The notes beneath the pieces were generated by a model. The model had not been told where the DNA came from, searched no databases, and was given only the letters and a program-made list of their open reading frames with translations. Positions 1-8,405 of a DNA stretch of 64,000 nucleotides are shown here, piece after piece. The stretch is taken from the NCBI GenBank assembly GCA_963738325.1, contig CAVTWD010000017.1:62001-126000 (forward strand). Direction: 5' to 3'. Within the stretch, counting starts at the first letter, position 1. Each line of letters opens with the position of its first letter. Source of the stretch: CAVTWD01 sp963738325. GTDB taxonomy: Bacteria > Actinomycetota > Acidimicrobiia > Acidimicrobiales > Ilumatobacteraceae. The position numbers and the translations under genes were made by a program.

Positions 1-46
1 TCTCCACCCCGACCGGTTGGGCGCCACCCACGATCTACGCTGCCCC

Positions 47-985
47 ATGGCCGATTTCCGCCCCTTCCGGTTCGGCGTCCAGGTCTCCGCCGCCACGAAC
101 CGCTCGGCATGGGTCGAGTTGGCTCGACGCGTCGAGGCCCACGGCTACTCATCGCTCACCATGCCCGACCACTTCGGCGATCAGCTGGCGCCGATCCCCG
201 CCCTCATGGCCGCGGCCGACGCCACCACCAGCTTGCGAGTGGGCGCCCTCGTGCTCGACAACGACTACCGCCATCCCGTCGTCCTCGGGAAGGAGCTGGC
301 CACCATCGACGTCCTCTCCGACGGCCGGCTCGAGATCGGCCTCGGCGCGGGCTGGATGAAGGCCGACTACGACAGCGCTGGCCTTTCCTACCACAGCGCC
401 GGTGTGCGGCTGGACCGCTTCGAGGAGGCCCTGGCCGTGCTCAAGGGCATGTTCTCGGAGGGCCAGGTCGAGTTCTCCGGGCGCCACTACCAGGTGACGG
501 CGCTCGAGGGCCGACCCCTGCCCGTGCAGAGGCCATGGCCACCGTTCCTGATCGGAGGAGGCGGCCGGAGGGTGCTGGGCATCGCGGCGCGGGAAGCCGA
601 CATCGTCGGGATCAACGGCACGCTGCGCGCCGGTGAGGTGGGCGCCGAGGCCCTGGCGAGCATGACCGCGTCGGCCGTCGACCAGAAGATCAACTGGGTG
701 CGCGAAGCAGCCGGTGACCGCTTCAACGATCTCGAGCTGAACGTGCGGGCCTTCTTCGTGGCGGTGACCAACGATCGGAATCGCACGGCCGAGGACATGG
801 GCGCGCTCGTCGGCTTCAACGCGGGGGACGTGCTCGACACGCCCTTCGCCCTCGTCGGGACGGCCGCGCAGATCGCCGACGATCTCCGCGAGCGACGCGA
901 GCGGTGGGGCTTCTCCTACGTGATCGTCGGGCCCGAGGAAGCCGACGCGTTCGCCCCCGTCGTGGCCGAGCTCCAGGGCACCTGA
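47..985 (+). CDS. LLM-class F420-dependent oxidoreductase
   Basis: This is a luciferase-like monooxygenase (TIM barrel) of the F420-dependent type, about 312 residues. The N-terminus begins FRFGVQ, and typical barrel signatures follow: a conserved PDHFGDQLAPIPAL stretch near residue 45, a DGRLEIGLGAGWMKADYDSAG segment split over about residues 93-115, and IGGGGRRVLGIAAREADIV near residue 170. An in-frame TTG lies at 17, but the ATG at 47 starts exactly where the conserved family core begins. It is likely a cytosolic redox enzyme using reduced F420 or FMN; the substrate cannot be told. The family is very common in actinobacteria, often near lipid and xenobiotic genes as here. Confidence 0.85.
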   Translation: MADFRPFRFGVQVSAATNRSAWVELARRVEAHGYSSLTMPDHFGDQLAPIPALMAAADATTSLRVGALVLDNDYRHPVVLGKELATIDVLSDGRLEIGLGAGWMKADYDSAGLSYHSAGVRLDRFEEALAVLKGMFSEGQVEFSGRHYQVTALEGRPLPVQRPWPPFLIGGGGRRVLGIAAREADIVGINGTLRAGEVGAEALASMTASAVDQKINWVREAAGDRFNDLELNVRAFFVAVTNDRNRTAEDMGALVGFNAGDVLDTPFALVGTAAQIADDLRERRERWGFSYVIVGPEEADAFAPVVAELQGT

Positions 986-1169
986 GACCTGGCGACCGCG
1001 CCGCCCGTTCCGCGACGATATGCGGAGTGGACGCTTCCGGCGGGCTCGGGAGGCCGGACACCAAGCACCGGCGCTCGGCTCCATGAGCGGCGCACACCAG
1101 TGTGGAGGCGATCACGGCACGACTCCGAAACATTGTCTCTGACCATCGGGCATGAGCAGGAGGACGGGG

Positions 1170-2717
1170 ATGGACGGATCACGTGGTCGCCGCAGGATGG
1201 CGGCGGTGGGGGTGGCGCTGTTGCTGGCCACAGGCCTTCTCGCGGTCAACGCCGGGGCATCGACACCACCCAGCTATCTCACCGTCACGTTCGGGCGCGC
1301 GATCTATGCGCAGTCGATCAACTGCGTCGTGAGTCCCGGGCAACCGACCATCTTCGACGTCGCCGCCCAGATGCAGGCCCGGGGCATGACCGGGGTAGGC
1401 GTCGTCGTGACGGGATGGCTGAGCGAGACGACCAGGGTGTGCAAGAACGGCAACGTCTACCCGAGCTGGGCCGACCTCGCGCAACTGCGCGACCAGTACG
1501 GCTGGAGCTTCGTGTCGGCCGGCCAGCACAAGCTCGACCTGACCACCCTCTCCCCCGCCGACCAGCAGACGGAAGCGTGCGGTTCGCTCAACGCCCTCAC
1601 CGCGCACGGGCACACGCGCGCCTGGGGCATGTTCGGCCCGTCGCCGAACGAGCTCCCGGCGGCGATCGCGACGCATCCCGTGGGCGACTGCTTCGCGTTC
1701 GTCCGGCTCTACAACGGCACCGGGTTGAACCAGCGGGCCTCGGTCGTCGCCGCCCCGTACAACGCGAACACCGACGACGTGGACGGCGGGGACTGCCTGG
1801 CCGCCAGCGGTTGCAGCGGCACCTCCGGGCTGGGCATGACGTACGTGCAGCCCTCCTCGGTGATCAACCACCTCTCCGGCATCAAGGCGGACGCCTGGTA
1901 CTCCCTCGCCGCGTACAAGTTGGTGACCGGCACGCAACTGAGCAGCAACAGGCGCTGGGACTGTGCCTCACCCGATCCCGCGCAGCACTGGACCAATGAG
2001 GCCGAGTCCTGGTGCATGTCCGACTTCCTGGCCGTGCTCGCCGCCGTGCCGGCCGGGGTGACCGTCACCGATCCGGCCACGGTGGCGACGGCGTGGGGCC
2101 GCACCCCAGGGACGACGCCCACGACGACCACGTCGGCGGCGACGACCACGACGAGCACGAGCACCACGACCACGACGACGACGCCGACCACGACGACCAC
2201 GACCGTGGCATCGACCGCGTACGACGACCAATGGGCCTACTGGGGTTACCTCTACAGCGACGGCTCCCGGCAGCCGAACGGCTCCTACTTCTGGACGCAG
2301 GCCGACTACAAGGACGCGGCGTCGTACGCCCGCTTCGCCCGGGGCGCCGCCGACAACGGCATCACGCTCGGCTACAACGCGAACGGCAACCCCTACAGCA
2401 TCACGCCCAAGCCGCATCCACCCATCCCGGACATGACCGAGCAACCCCAGCAGGCGATCAAGGCGTTCCTCAGCGCCGTCGTGGAGGACGAAGGTGGCTG
2501 CACCACGGGCCTGATCGAGGACACGCCGTCGCTGTCGGTGGCCCAGTACCTGCAGGGGCTGCTGACCGCGGTCGGTGTGCCCTCCCACATCGACACCAAC
2601 AAGGCCGGCTACGCCTGGCTGCGGATCAACGCCTCCGACTACGGGCTGATCCAGGGATGGCCGTACGCCACGACCTTCCGCACCCCAGGCGCCGCCAACT
2701 GCTCAGTTCCAGGATGA
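1170..2717 (+). CDS. Secreted two-domain protein with Thr-rich linker
   Basis: The ATG at 1170 is preferred over the one at 1152 because AGGAGG lies at 1158-1163, six bases upstream. The protein starts with a basic n-region and a hydrophobic stretch (about residues 11-27) ending in an Ala-rich cleavage site, so export is likely. The first domain (about 30-310) contains a WADLAQLRDQYGWSF segment and several Cys residues, faintly like polysaccharide-deacetylase-type extracellular domains. A run of about 35 residues that is almost all Thr follows, then a C-terminal domain of about 165 residues rich in Trp and Tyr. I do not recognise the family; the linker resembles those of extracellular glycan-active enzymes. 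It is followed by two hairpins. Confidence 0.75.
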   Translation: MDGSRGRRRMAAVGVALLLATGLLAVNAGASTPPSYLTVTFGRAIYAQSINCVVSPGQPTIFDVAAQMQARGMTGVGVVVTGWLSETTRVCKNGNVYPSWADLAQLRDQYGWSFVSAGQHKLDLTTLSPADQQTEACGSLNALTAHGHTRAWGMFGPSPNELPAAIATHPVGDCFAFVRLYNGTGLNQRASVVAAPYNANTDDVDGGDCLAASGCSGTSGLGMTYVQPSSVINHLSGIKADAWYSLAAYKLVTGTQLSSNRRWDCASPDPAQHWTNEAESWCMSDFLAVLAAVPAGVTVTDPATVATAWGRTPGTTPTTTTSAATTTTSTSTTTTTTTPTTTTTTVASTAYDDQWAYWGYLYSDGSRQPNGSYFWTQADYKDAASYARFARGAADNGITLGYNANGNPYSITPKPHPPIPDMTEQPQQAIKAFLSAVVEDEGGCTTGLIEDTPSLSVAQYLQGLLTAVGVPSHIDTNKAGYAWLRINASDYGLIQGWPYATTFRTPGAANCSVPG

Positions 2718-2738
2718 GCGCTCCATCGAGCGTGATCT

Positions 2739-2777
2739 GACGCGGTTTCGCGTCGAATGCGCGCGCCAGGGCGCGCG
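2739..2777. terminator. Tandem hairpins between convergent genes
   Basis: Two perfect inverted repeats lie between the stop of the secreted-protein gene and the stop of the SDR gene. The first is GACGCG / CGCGTC with a GTTT loop at 2739-2754. The second is an 8-bp GC-only arm pair at 2760-2767 and 2770-2777. There is no T-tract, but the placement between convergent genes suggests a shared terminator. Confidence 0.5.
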
Positions 2778-2806
2778 AAATCGGCTGACCATCCGCGGGA
2801 ACACGA

Positions 2807-3578
2807 CTAGATCAATCCGAGGCCGCCGTCGACGGCGAGGACTTGGCCGGTGATGTAGCTGGCGTCGGGCGAGAGGAGGAAGACAGTGGCGGCCGCCACC
2901 TCCCACGCCGAGCCCTGCCGGCCGAGCGGCACGCGCGGTACGGTCGCGTGAGGCGCGGCCACGCGACGCCACGCGTCCCATGGGCGTGTCGATGAGGCCG
3001 GGGGCGACGAGGTTGGCGCGCACGCCGCGGCGCGCCCCTTCGAGGGCGACGTGGCGGCACAACCCGAGGAGTCCCGCCTTCGATGCGTCGTAGGCCGGCA
3101 ACCGGCTCCCCGGTTGGAGCCCGGCCACCGACCCGATGAACACGAGGGCCGACCCCTCCCCGAGTCGGGGGAGCACCTCTCGTGCGATGAGGAAGTGGGC
3201 GCGCAGGTTGACTGCCAGCGTGAGGTCCCAGTCCTCGGCACTCGTGCCGGCCAGGCCGCGGCCGCGGCCGATCCCGACGTTGAGCACCACGCCGTCCAAC
3301 CCCACCTCGTCGATGGCCGCGATCAGATCGATGCAGCCTTCCTCCGTGCTGACGTCGGCGTGCACTACCGACGCCTCGCCCCCCTCGCCGCGGACGAGCG
3401 CGGCGGTGGCTTCCGCGGCCGCCACGTCACGGTCCGCGCAGATGACGTTCGCGCCTTCGCGGGCGGCGAGCACGGAGATGGCGCGCCCGTTCCCGATGGG
3501 CGCACTGACGTCGTCGGAAGGCTGTGTGCCCGCCCCCACCACGAGCACGCGGCGGTCGAGCAGCCGAGGCCCGCTCAC
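2807..3578 (-). CDS. Short-chain dehydrogenase/reductase (frameshifted)
   Basis: This classical SDR has an N-terminal nucleotide-binding segment (VVGAGTQP), NVGIGRG in place of the usual NNAG, a Ser in the VFIGSVAG segment, and YDASK (catalytic Tyr/Lys). The first frame fails after DTPMGRVASRG. The expected ending (VPLGRQGSAWEVAA, then YITGQVLAVDGG) continues in the +1 frame to a TAG at 2807. One extra base lies near 2960-2975. Because residues on both sides of the break are well conserved, I treat this as one gene. It is the last gene of the minus-strand cluster, 18 bp after the VOC gene, so its substrate probably comes from the Rieske/VOC part of that cluster. Confidence 0.75.
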
Positions 3579-3596
3579 AGGACGGAGGCCCGCTGA

Positions 3597-4184
3597 CTAG
3601 ACGGGGTCGGTGATGTCGGACGGCCCGTCGGCCAGCTGCGTCGTAGGAGTCGACGCCAGCGTGCCCGTCTCGGCCAGCTCACGGACCGCCGGCACGGGGG
3701 CGGGATCAGCGAACAGGGCCGGGTTCCCGTAGTCGGTGTCGCGGCCGGTGGCATCGTCGACCCACCACGAGGCCTCCAGGGCGATGCCGTTCGGGTCCAT
3801 GAAGTAGATGGAGCGGACGAAGCCGTGGTCGACGACGTGGGTGACGCCACAGCCATGCTCCTTCAGCCGCGCCCGCAGCGACTCGAGCGCCTGCTCGCCG
3901 GCCAGGTTGAACGAGACGTGGTCGAACTGCGCGGCACGCGGGTCGGGGAGGCCGGCCGGCTTGGCGAAGGCTTTGGCCGGTGAGTCGGCGTACTCGAAGA
4001 AGGCCACGGTGTTCTGGTCGCCGATCTCGAAGAAGTAGTGACGGAACTTCGGCGTGCCGATGGTGGCGACCAGGCGGGCGCCGAGCACACCGTGGTAGAA
4101 GCGGACAGTGGCGTCCATGTCGTTGGTGACGAGGGCGAGGTGGTTGACCCCCCGCCAGCGGGGCTGCTCTGCGGTGTCGGCCAT
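3597..4184 (-). CDS. VOC-family (glyoxalase/extradiol dioxygenase-like) protein
   Basis: The 195-residue protein has a vicinal-oxygen-chelate fold. The N-terminal half begins GVNHLALVTNDMDATVRFY. Likely metal ligands are the His in NHLAL, the His in FDHVSF and the Glu in IALEAS, which fits a two-His/one-carboxylate site. The C-terminal 50 residues (NPALFADPAPVPAV onward) form a non-domain tail seen in some actinobacterial VOC proteins. It sits between a Rieske oxygenase and an SDR, so ring cleavage or a related step on the same substrate is possible, but this is inference from position. Confidence 0.75.
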   Translation of the reverse strand: MADTAEQPRWRGVNHLALVTNDMDATVRFYHGVLGARLVATIGTPKFRHYFFEIGDQNTVAFFEYADSPAKAFAKPAGLPDPRAAQFDHVSFNLAGEQALESLRARLKEHGCGVTHVVDHGFVRSIYFMDPNGIALEASWWVDDATGRDTDYGNPALFADPAPVPAVRELAETGTLASTPTTQLADGPSDITDPV

Positions 4185-4236
4185 GCCACCAGCCTACGGG
4201 TCGCTCGGCCGATGAGCCGACTCGACGGTCTGGCGC

Positions 4237-4470
4237 TCAGCCGGCGGGACCGTGGGTGTCGTCCACCGGGGAGAGCCGGTGATGGCGCGCCGGGCGAGTG
4301 GCAGTGACCCAGACGCACAACTCCGGGTCGGCCTCGCGCAGGTCACCCTCGATCCAACGGCCGTCGCGTTGGAAGCGACCCCAGAGGCCCTCGCGCGTCA
4401 CCTGCACGCCGCCCTCTCCGTCCGGCTCGTAGAGCGCCCCGCTGAAGGGATGACGGATCCCGCCGGTCAT
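4237..4470 (-). CDS. Small conserved hypothetical protein coupled to the Rieske gene
   Basis: This 77-residue protein starts at an ATG that overlaps the Rieske stop codon (ATGA at 4467-4470), which implies translational coupling. It has GGIRHPFSGALYEPDGEG near the start and WIEGDLREADPELCVW in the middle, followed by a basic tail. There is no signal peptide or membrane segment. I do not recognise a named family. Its tight coupling suggests a small accessory subunit or chaperone of the oxygenase. Confidence 0.6.
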   Translation of the reverse strand: MTGGIRHPFSGALYEPDGEGGVQVTREGLWGRFQRDGRWIEGDLREADPELCVWVTATRPARHHRLSPVDDTHGPAG

Positions 4471-5843
4471 GTCTCACCCACCCACTGCCCGATGAGGTCG
4501 TGGCGCCAACGCACGATGGCCTCCTGGTAGCGCGACAGGCTGACGCCGGGCTTGCGAGTGGCCTTCAGCCCGCGGTGGACCTGCTCCATGTTGAACGTGT
4601 CCTGGTCGAGCACCATGGCCAGGCTGTCGAGACCGGGCGCCTCCGTCCACGGGTCGTCGGGCCCGAGCCAGATGACCGGGGCCGGCGGCGGGCGCTCGCC
4701 CTTGAACGGCGTCACGAACATGACCTCGAAGATGCAGCTCTCGTGGTCGTCGCCGTTCGGGCGGAACCGGTACACGATGCGGTTGAAGGCCCCCCACGGA
4801 TGCAGGTTCGGGAAGACCGTGTAGTTGAAGTGGTCGACGAGCTCCGCGTCGCAGAACTCCTCGATCTGATCACCGAAGACCGGGCGCCACCGCGCTCGGC
4901 CGGCCCTTGCCATGGCCTCGCGAGCGGTCTCCCCGGGCGCCAACCGCACGGGCTGTTCCTCGCCCTCGCGCACGTCGAGCATGCCGGCGAGGATCTCGTC
5001 CTGCGTCGGGGTCCATCGCAGCAGCGAGCTGGGGTACCCCGACGGGCTGATCTGGCGGGCGAAGTTGCCGTACACGTCGATCTGGCCGGTGGGGTCGGAG
5101 ACGTAGACCACCGCCTGGGGATGGGTGGCGCTCACGTGGTAGCCCTCGGAGAACGCCTCCATCGCGATCTTCCAGTTGCACCGGATGACCTTGGCCACGT
5201 GGGCCTGGAGGTAGCGATCCTCCAAGCGCCATCGGGAGAAGTGCTCGGGCAGTTCGCCGAGGTACTCGGAGAGCGGCGAGGCGGCCGGGTCAGGGTTGAC
5301 GAACACGAAGCCGCCCCACGTGCCGACCGCCGCCTCGGGCAGGGTGAACTCCCCCGCCCGCTCCTCGAGGTACGGGAAGTCCCAATCGGCGGGGACGTCC
5401 TGGAGGCTCCCGTCGAGGCGCCAGGCGAAGCCGTGGAATGGGCAGCGCAGCTCGCTGCAGCGACCGTCGTAGGTCTTGAGCCTCCTCCCCCGGTGGAGGC
5501 ACGCGTTCGGGTACGCCTTGATCTCATCCGGAGCGGTGCGCACGACGAGGAACGATTGGTCGGTGATGTCGTAGGCGACGTAGTCGCCGACCTCTGGGAT
5601 GTGCTCCTCGCGACAGGCCATCTGCCACACCCGGGCCCACAGCCCTTGCTTCTCGAGCTCGTGGCGACGCCGCGACAGGTAGTTGTCCTTCGGCACGTCG
5701 GCCAGCCCGTTCAGGTAGGGGCGTTCCTCGCGTAGGAAGTCGGGGACGCGATGCGTGTCCTCGTCGAGAAGGTCCTGCCAGCTCTTGCCCGGAGCGCGGG
5801 CCAGCACGCCGGAGGAGAGCTCGCGTTCGTCGATGCCGGTCAC
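4467..5843 (-). CDS. Rieske non-heme iron oxygenase, alpha-type subunit
   Basis: The 458-residue protein has an N-terminal Rieske [2Fe-2S] domain with C115-x-H117 and C134-x2-H137 (NACLHRGRR and LRCPFHGF). The catalytic domain carries the mononuclear iron site in EAFSEGYHVSATH (H236, H241). Length and order match ring-hydroxylating oxygenase large subunits. The start is GTG at 5843, overlapping the upstream WS/DGAT stop as GTGA. No beta subunit, ferredoxin or reductase gene is nearby, so electrons must come from elsewhere. The substrate is unknown; the VOC and SDR genes downstream suggest oxidation of an aromatic or alicyclic compound. Confidence 0.9.
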   Translation of the reverse strand: MTGIDERELSSGVLARAPGKSWQDLLDEDTHRVPDFLREERPYLNGLADVPKDNYLSRRRHELEKQGLWARVWQMACREEHIPEVGDYVAYDITDQSFLVVRTAPDEIKAYPNACLHRGRRLKTYDGRCSELRCPFHGFAWRLDGSLQDVPADWDFPYLEERAGEFTLPEAAVGTWGGFVFVNPDPAASPLSEYLGELPEHFSRWRLEDRYLQAHVAKVIRCNWKIAMEAFSEGYHVSATHPQAVVYVSDPTGQIDVYGNFARQISPSGYPSSLLRWTPTQDEILAGMLDVREGEEQPVRLAPGETAREAMARAGRARWRPVFGDQIEEFCDAELVDHFNYTVFPNLHPWGAFNRIVYRFRPNGDDHESCIFEVMFVTPFKGERPPPAPVIWLGPDDPWTEAPGLDSLAMVLDQDTFNMEQVHRGLKATRKPGVSLSRYQEAIVRWRHDLIGQWVGET

Positions 5844-7267
5844 GAAACGACCGTATCGCGCGCCACCGCCCCCTGATCAGTGGAGGCGACCGCCTTCTGG
5901 AGCTCTCGCATACCTTCCTCGATGCCCTCGGCGAGCACCATGAGGTCGGGCGTCGTGTCCCAGTCGCCCGTCACCCCAAAGGTGACCTTGCCGTTGTAGG
6001 AGAGGATGGCGACGCCCGTGCGCACCCCCTGCGACAGCGGCACGAAGGGGTAGTAGTCGAGCATCTCGCGCCCGCAGGCGTAGAGCGGGTACTGCGGTCC
6101 CGGCACGTTGGTGGTGACCGTGTTGACGCTGCGCTGCGGCATCCGCCGCATCATGGTCGTGACCGTGCGCAGCCCCAAGGTCATCAGCACGGGCGGGGCG
6201 AAGCCGGCCAGGTTGGCGAGCACGCTCCCCGGGACGGCCTGGTGAGCGGCCTTGAGGTCGGCCATCTGGCTGCGGATCGACGCCAAGCGCTCGACGGGGT
6301 CCTCGATGCCGACGGGCAGCTCGGCGATCATCACCGAGACCTGGTTGTTGAAGCTGTGGTCGTCCTTGGCGCGAACCGATACCGGCACCAGGCTGCGCAC
6401 GACCACCCCAGTCACCTGCTCGTCGCGGGCGATCAGGAGGTCGCGGAAGCCCTTGGTGATGGCGGCGAGCACGACGTCGTTGACCGTGCCCCCGAGGTGT
6501 TCGCGGATGGTCTTGATCTCGGCCATGGTCGTTCGCGCCCAGGCCCAGCGGCGGTGGGGGCCGATGGTGCCCACGATCGAGAGCTCGACGTTCGGGGCGA
6601 GCCGTCCCCCGATCGACCGGGTGCCCCTCGCGAGCTCCATGGCGCCAGCGGCCATCCGTCGCGGGCGGCGGATCGAGGCCCGCAGCCACCGGGCGATCTC
6701 GTACGGGCTGGCCATCGTGTCCGACAGCGCGCTGCGAACCAGCTCCGCGTCCGACGGCTCGGCGGCGGGCTGCCACACCTCGTCGACCGGTGGAGAGGGC
6801 TCGCGGCTGGAGTCGAGGAGCAGGGCCATCATGTCGGTGCCCGACACGCCGTCGACCATGCAGTGGTGAGTCTTGGAGATCAACGCCCACGTGCCGTCGT
6901 CGAGGCCCTCGACCACCCACGTCTCCCAGAGTGGTCGGTTGCGGTCGAGCTGCTGGGACATCAGCCGTCCCATCAACGTGCGCAGCTGGGCGTTGCCTCC
7001 CGGCGCGGGCAGTGCCGTGCGGCGCACGTGGTAGTCGAGGCGGAAGTGCGGATCGTCGACCCACACCGGCCGGCCCACGTCACCGGGGACGAAGCGCACC
7101 TTCTGGCGGTAACGGGGCACGAGCGCCAACTTCCCGCGGTAGAGACTGAGGATCTCCTCGTGGGCCGGCGCCGGGCCCTCGAAGATGGCGCACGACGCGA
7201 TGTGCATGTGGGTGATGCCGTCCTCCACGTGCAGGAAGGTGGCGTCGACTGGGCTCATGCGTTCCAT
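5840..7267 (-). CDS. Wax ester synthase/diacylglycerol acyltransferase (WS/DGAT)
   Basis: This 475-residue enzyme carries the acyltransferase motif HHxxxDG at residues 134-140 (HHCMVDG), preceded by RPLWETWVVEGL. Later family signatures include GTVNDVVLAAITKGFR and the C-terminal NVPGPQYPLYACG. It transfers an acyl group from acyl-CoA to diacylglycerol or a fatty alcohol, making storage lipid at the membrane. AAGGAGAGG lies just upstream of the ATG at 7267. Its stop overlaps the Rieske start by four bases, and the methyltransferase gene ends 15 bp upstream, so it is inside one operon with them. Confidence 0.9.
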   Translation of the reverse strand: MERMSPVDATFLHVEDGITHMHIASCAIFEGPAPAHEEILSLYRGKLALVPRYRQKVRFVPGDVGRPVWVDDPHFRLDYHVRRTALPAPGGNAQLRTLMGRLMSQQLDRNRPLWETWVVEGLDDGTWALISKTHHCMVDGVSGTDMMALLLDSSREPSPPVDEVWQPAAEPSDAELVRSALSDTMASPYEIARWLRASIRRPRRMAAGAMELARGTRSIGGRLAPNVELSIVGTIGPHRRWAWARTTMAEIKTIREHLGGTVNDVVLAAITKGFRDLLIARDEQVTGVVVRSLVPVSVRAKDDHSFNNQVSVMIAELPVGIEDPVERLASIRSQMADLKAAHQAVPGSVLANLAGFAPPVLMTLGLRTVTTMMRRMPQRSVNTVTTNVPGPQYPLYACGREMLDYYPFVPLSQGVRTGVAILSYNGKVTFGVTGDWDTTPDLMVLAEGIEEGMRELQKAVASTDQGAVARDTVVS

Positions 7268-7282
7268 GGCCTCTCCTTTTCG

Positions 7283-7915
7283 TTACTCCGCGACCTCGGC
7301 GATCGTCAAGACGGGTGGAAACAGCACCCCGGCGGGGATCCTGCGGAGCCGTTGCTGGCGGACCACCTGGAGGCCGGCGGCCGTCACCATCGAGCGCATC
7401 CGCTCGCTCGTCGGCCAGTACAAGGGCTGCCGGCCACGCTGGCTCCAGCGACGCGTCCATTCGCTGATGCGCTCGGTGGCGGGATTGATGAGGGCGACGT
7501 AGATGCGGCCCTCGGGCCGCAGCACGCGTTTGAACTCCTTGAGCGCCCGCGCCTGGTCCGGGTACCAGTGGAACGACTCGGTGCACACGATGGCGTCCAC
7601 CGCGCCCGACGCGATGGGCAAGGCCATGGCGTCGGCCTGCACCCACGAAGGGGCGCGGCTGTGGCGAGAGGCCTGGTCGATCATGCCCCACGAATAGTCG
7701 ACGCCCGCGGTGGCGACGCCGAGCTCCGCGCTGAGGCGGGTAGTGAAGAGACCCGTGCCGCAACCGACGTCGAGCACACGATCAGGGGCGTGGTCGAGAA
7801 GCGCGGCGATCACGGCGTCCTGGACAGGGCGGTAGGTGAAGGCCTGGACGACGGGGTTGTCGTAGGTCCGCGACCAGAGGTCGAAGAAGCTCCGGCTGGC
7901 GCCGCGCTCGGCCAC
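7283..7915 (-). CDS. Class I SAM-dependent methyltransferase
   Basis: The 210-residue protein has motif I VLDVGCGTGLFTTRL near residue 48, an acidic end of beta-2 (GVDYSWGMI), and QADAMALPI followed by CTESFHWYPDQARAL. This matches Methyltransf_11 enzymes of the UbiE/small-molecule type. It most likely methylates a small or lipid-like substrate in the cytosol. It lies 10 bp downstream of the CBS gene and 15 bp upstream of a WS/DGAT gene on the same strand. Confidence 0.85.
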   Translation of the reverse strand: MAERGASRSFFDLWSRTYDNPVVQAFTYRPVQDAVIAALLDHAPDRVLDVGCGTGLFTTRLSAELGVATAGVDYSWGMIDQASRHSRAPSWVQADAMALPIASGAVDAIVCTESFHWYPDQARALKEFKRVLRPEGRIYVALINPATERISEWTRRWSQRGRQPLYWPTSERMRSMVTAAGLQVVRQQRLRRIPAGVLFPPVLTIAEVAE

Positions 7916-7925
7916 GCTCGTCTCC

Positions 7926-8348
7926 TTACTCGGGTGTGCTGGCCGCGTACCGCGCCGAGGAGGTCACCGCGGAGACGATGCCGACGAGCTGTCCCTTGTC
8001 CTCGACGAGGACGTGGCGGACGTAGGCCTCCATCATGAGCTCGGCCACCTCGGCCACCGTGGCCGTCAGGTCGCACCACACGATGTTCCTGCTGGCCACC
8101 TCCATCACCGAGGTGGCGGCGAGGTCCCTGCCGGCGCCGACCGCCCGCACCACGTCGCGCTCGGAAATCACCGCTTCCACTCGTTCCTCGGTCCCTACCA
8201 CCAGCAAGCCGACCTCGTCGTTCACGAGCTCGGTGACGACGTCGGCCAACGAGGCGTCGGGCGAGATCATGTCGACGACGTCAGCCGTGAACAAGCTCAC
8301 CGGCGCGGCGCCACCCGAGACCCGCACGCCCTCAGACGGCTCGCTCAC
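7926..8348 (-). CDS. Paired CBS-domain protein
   Basis: Two CBS repeats fill the protein: one around ISPDASLADVVTELVNDEVG to VISERDVVRAV, and a second from VMEVASRNIVWCDLTATVAE to HVLVEDKGQLVGIVS. CBS pairs bind adenine nucleotides or SAM and usually sense energy charge. I favour the GTG at 8348, where the conserved start begins; a TTG at 8387 is also in frame. Standing alone between WS/DGAT and methyltransferase genes, it may act as a metabolic sensor for the cluster; this is inference. Confidence 0.8.
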   Translation of the reverse strand: MSEPSEGVRVSGGAAPVSLFTADVVDMISPDASLADVVTELVNDEVGLLVVGTEERVEAVISERDVVRAVGAGRDLAATSVMEVASRNIVWCDLTATVAEVAELMMEAYVRHVLVEDKGQLVGIVSAVTSSARYAASTPE

Positions 8349-8405
8349 CCCGCCATTGTCGCTCAGTCGCGCCCTGCCCGCGTCCAAGGCCCCTGACGCG
8401 CCTGC

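Noticed and set aside
2110..2210. Possible CRISPR or tandem DNA repeat
   Set aside because: The repeated ACGACC/ACGACG units are the codons of the poly-Thr linker; no CRISPR array is present anywhere in the window.
6242..8038. 598-codon plus-strand frame opposite the WS/DGAT and methyltransferase genes
   Set aside because: It is a GC-driven antisense shadow; the minus-strand frames carry clear family motifs.
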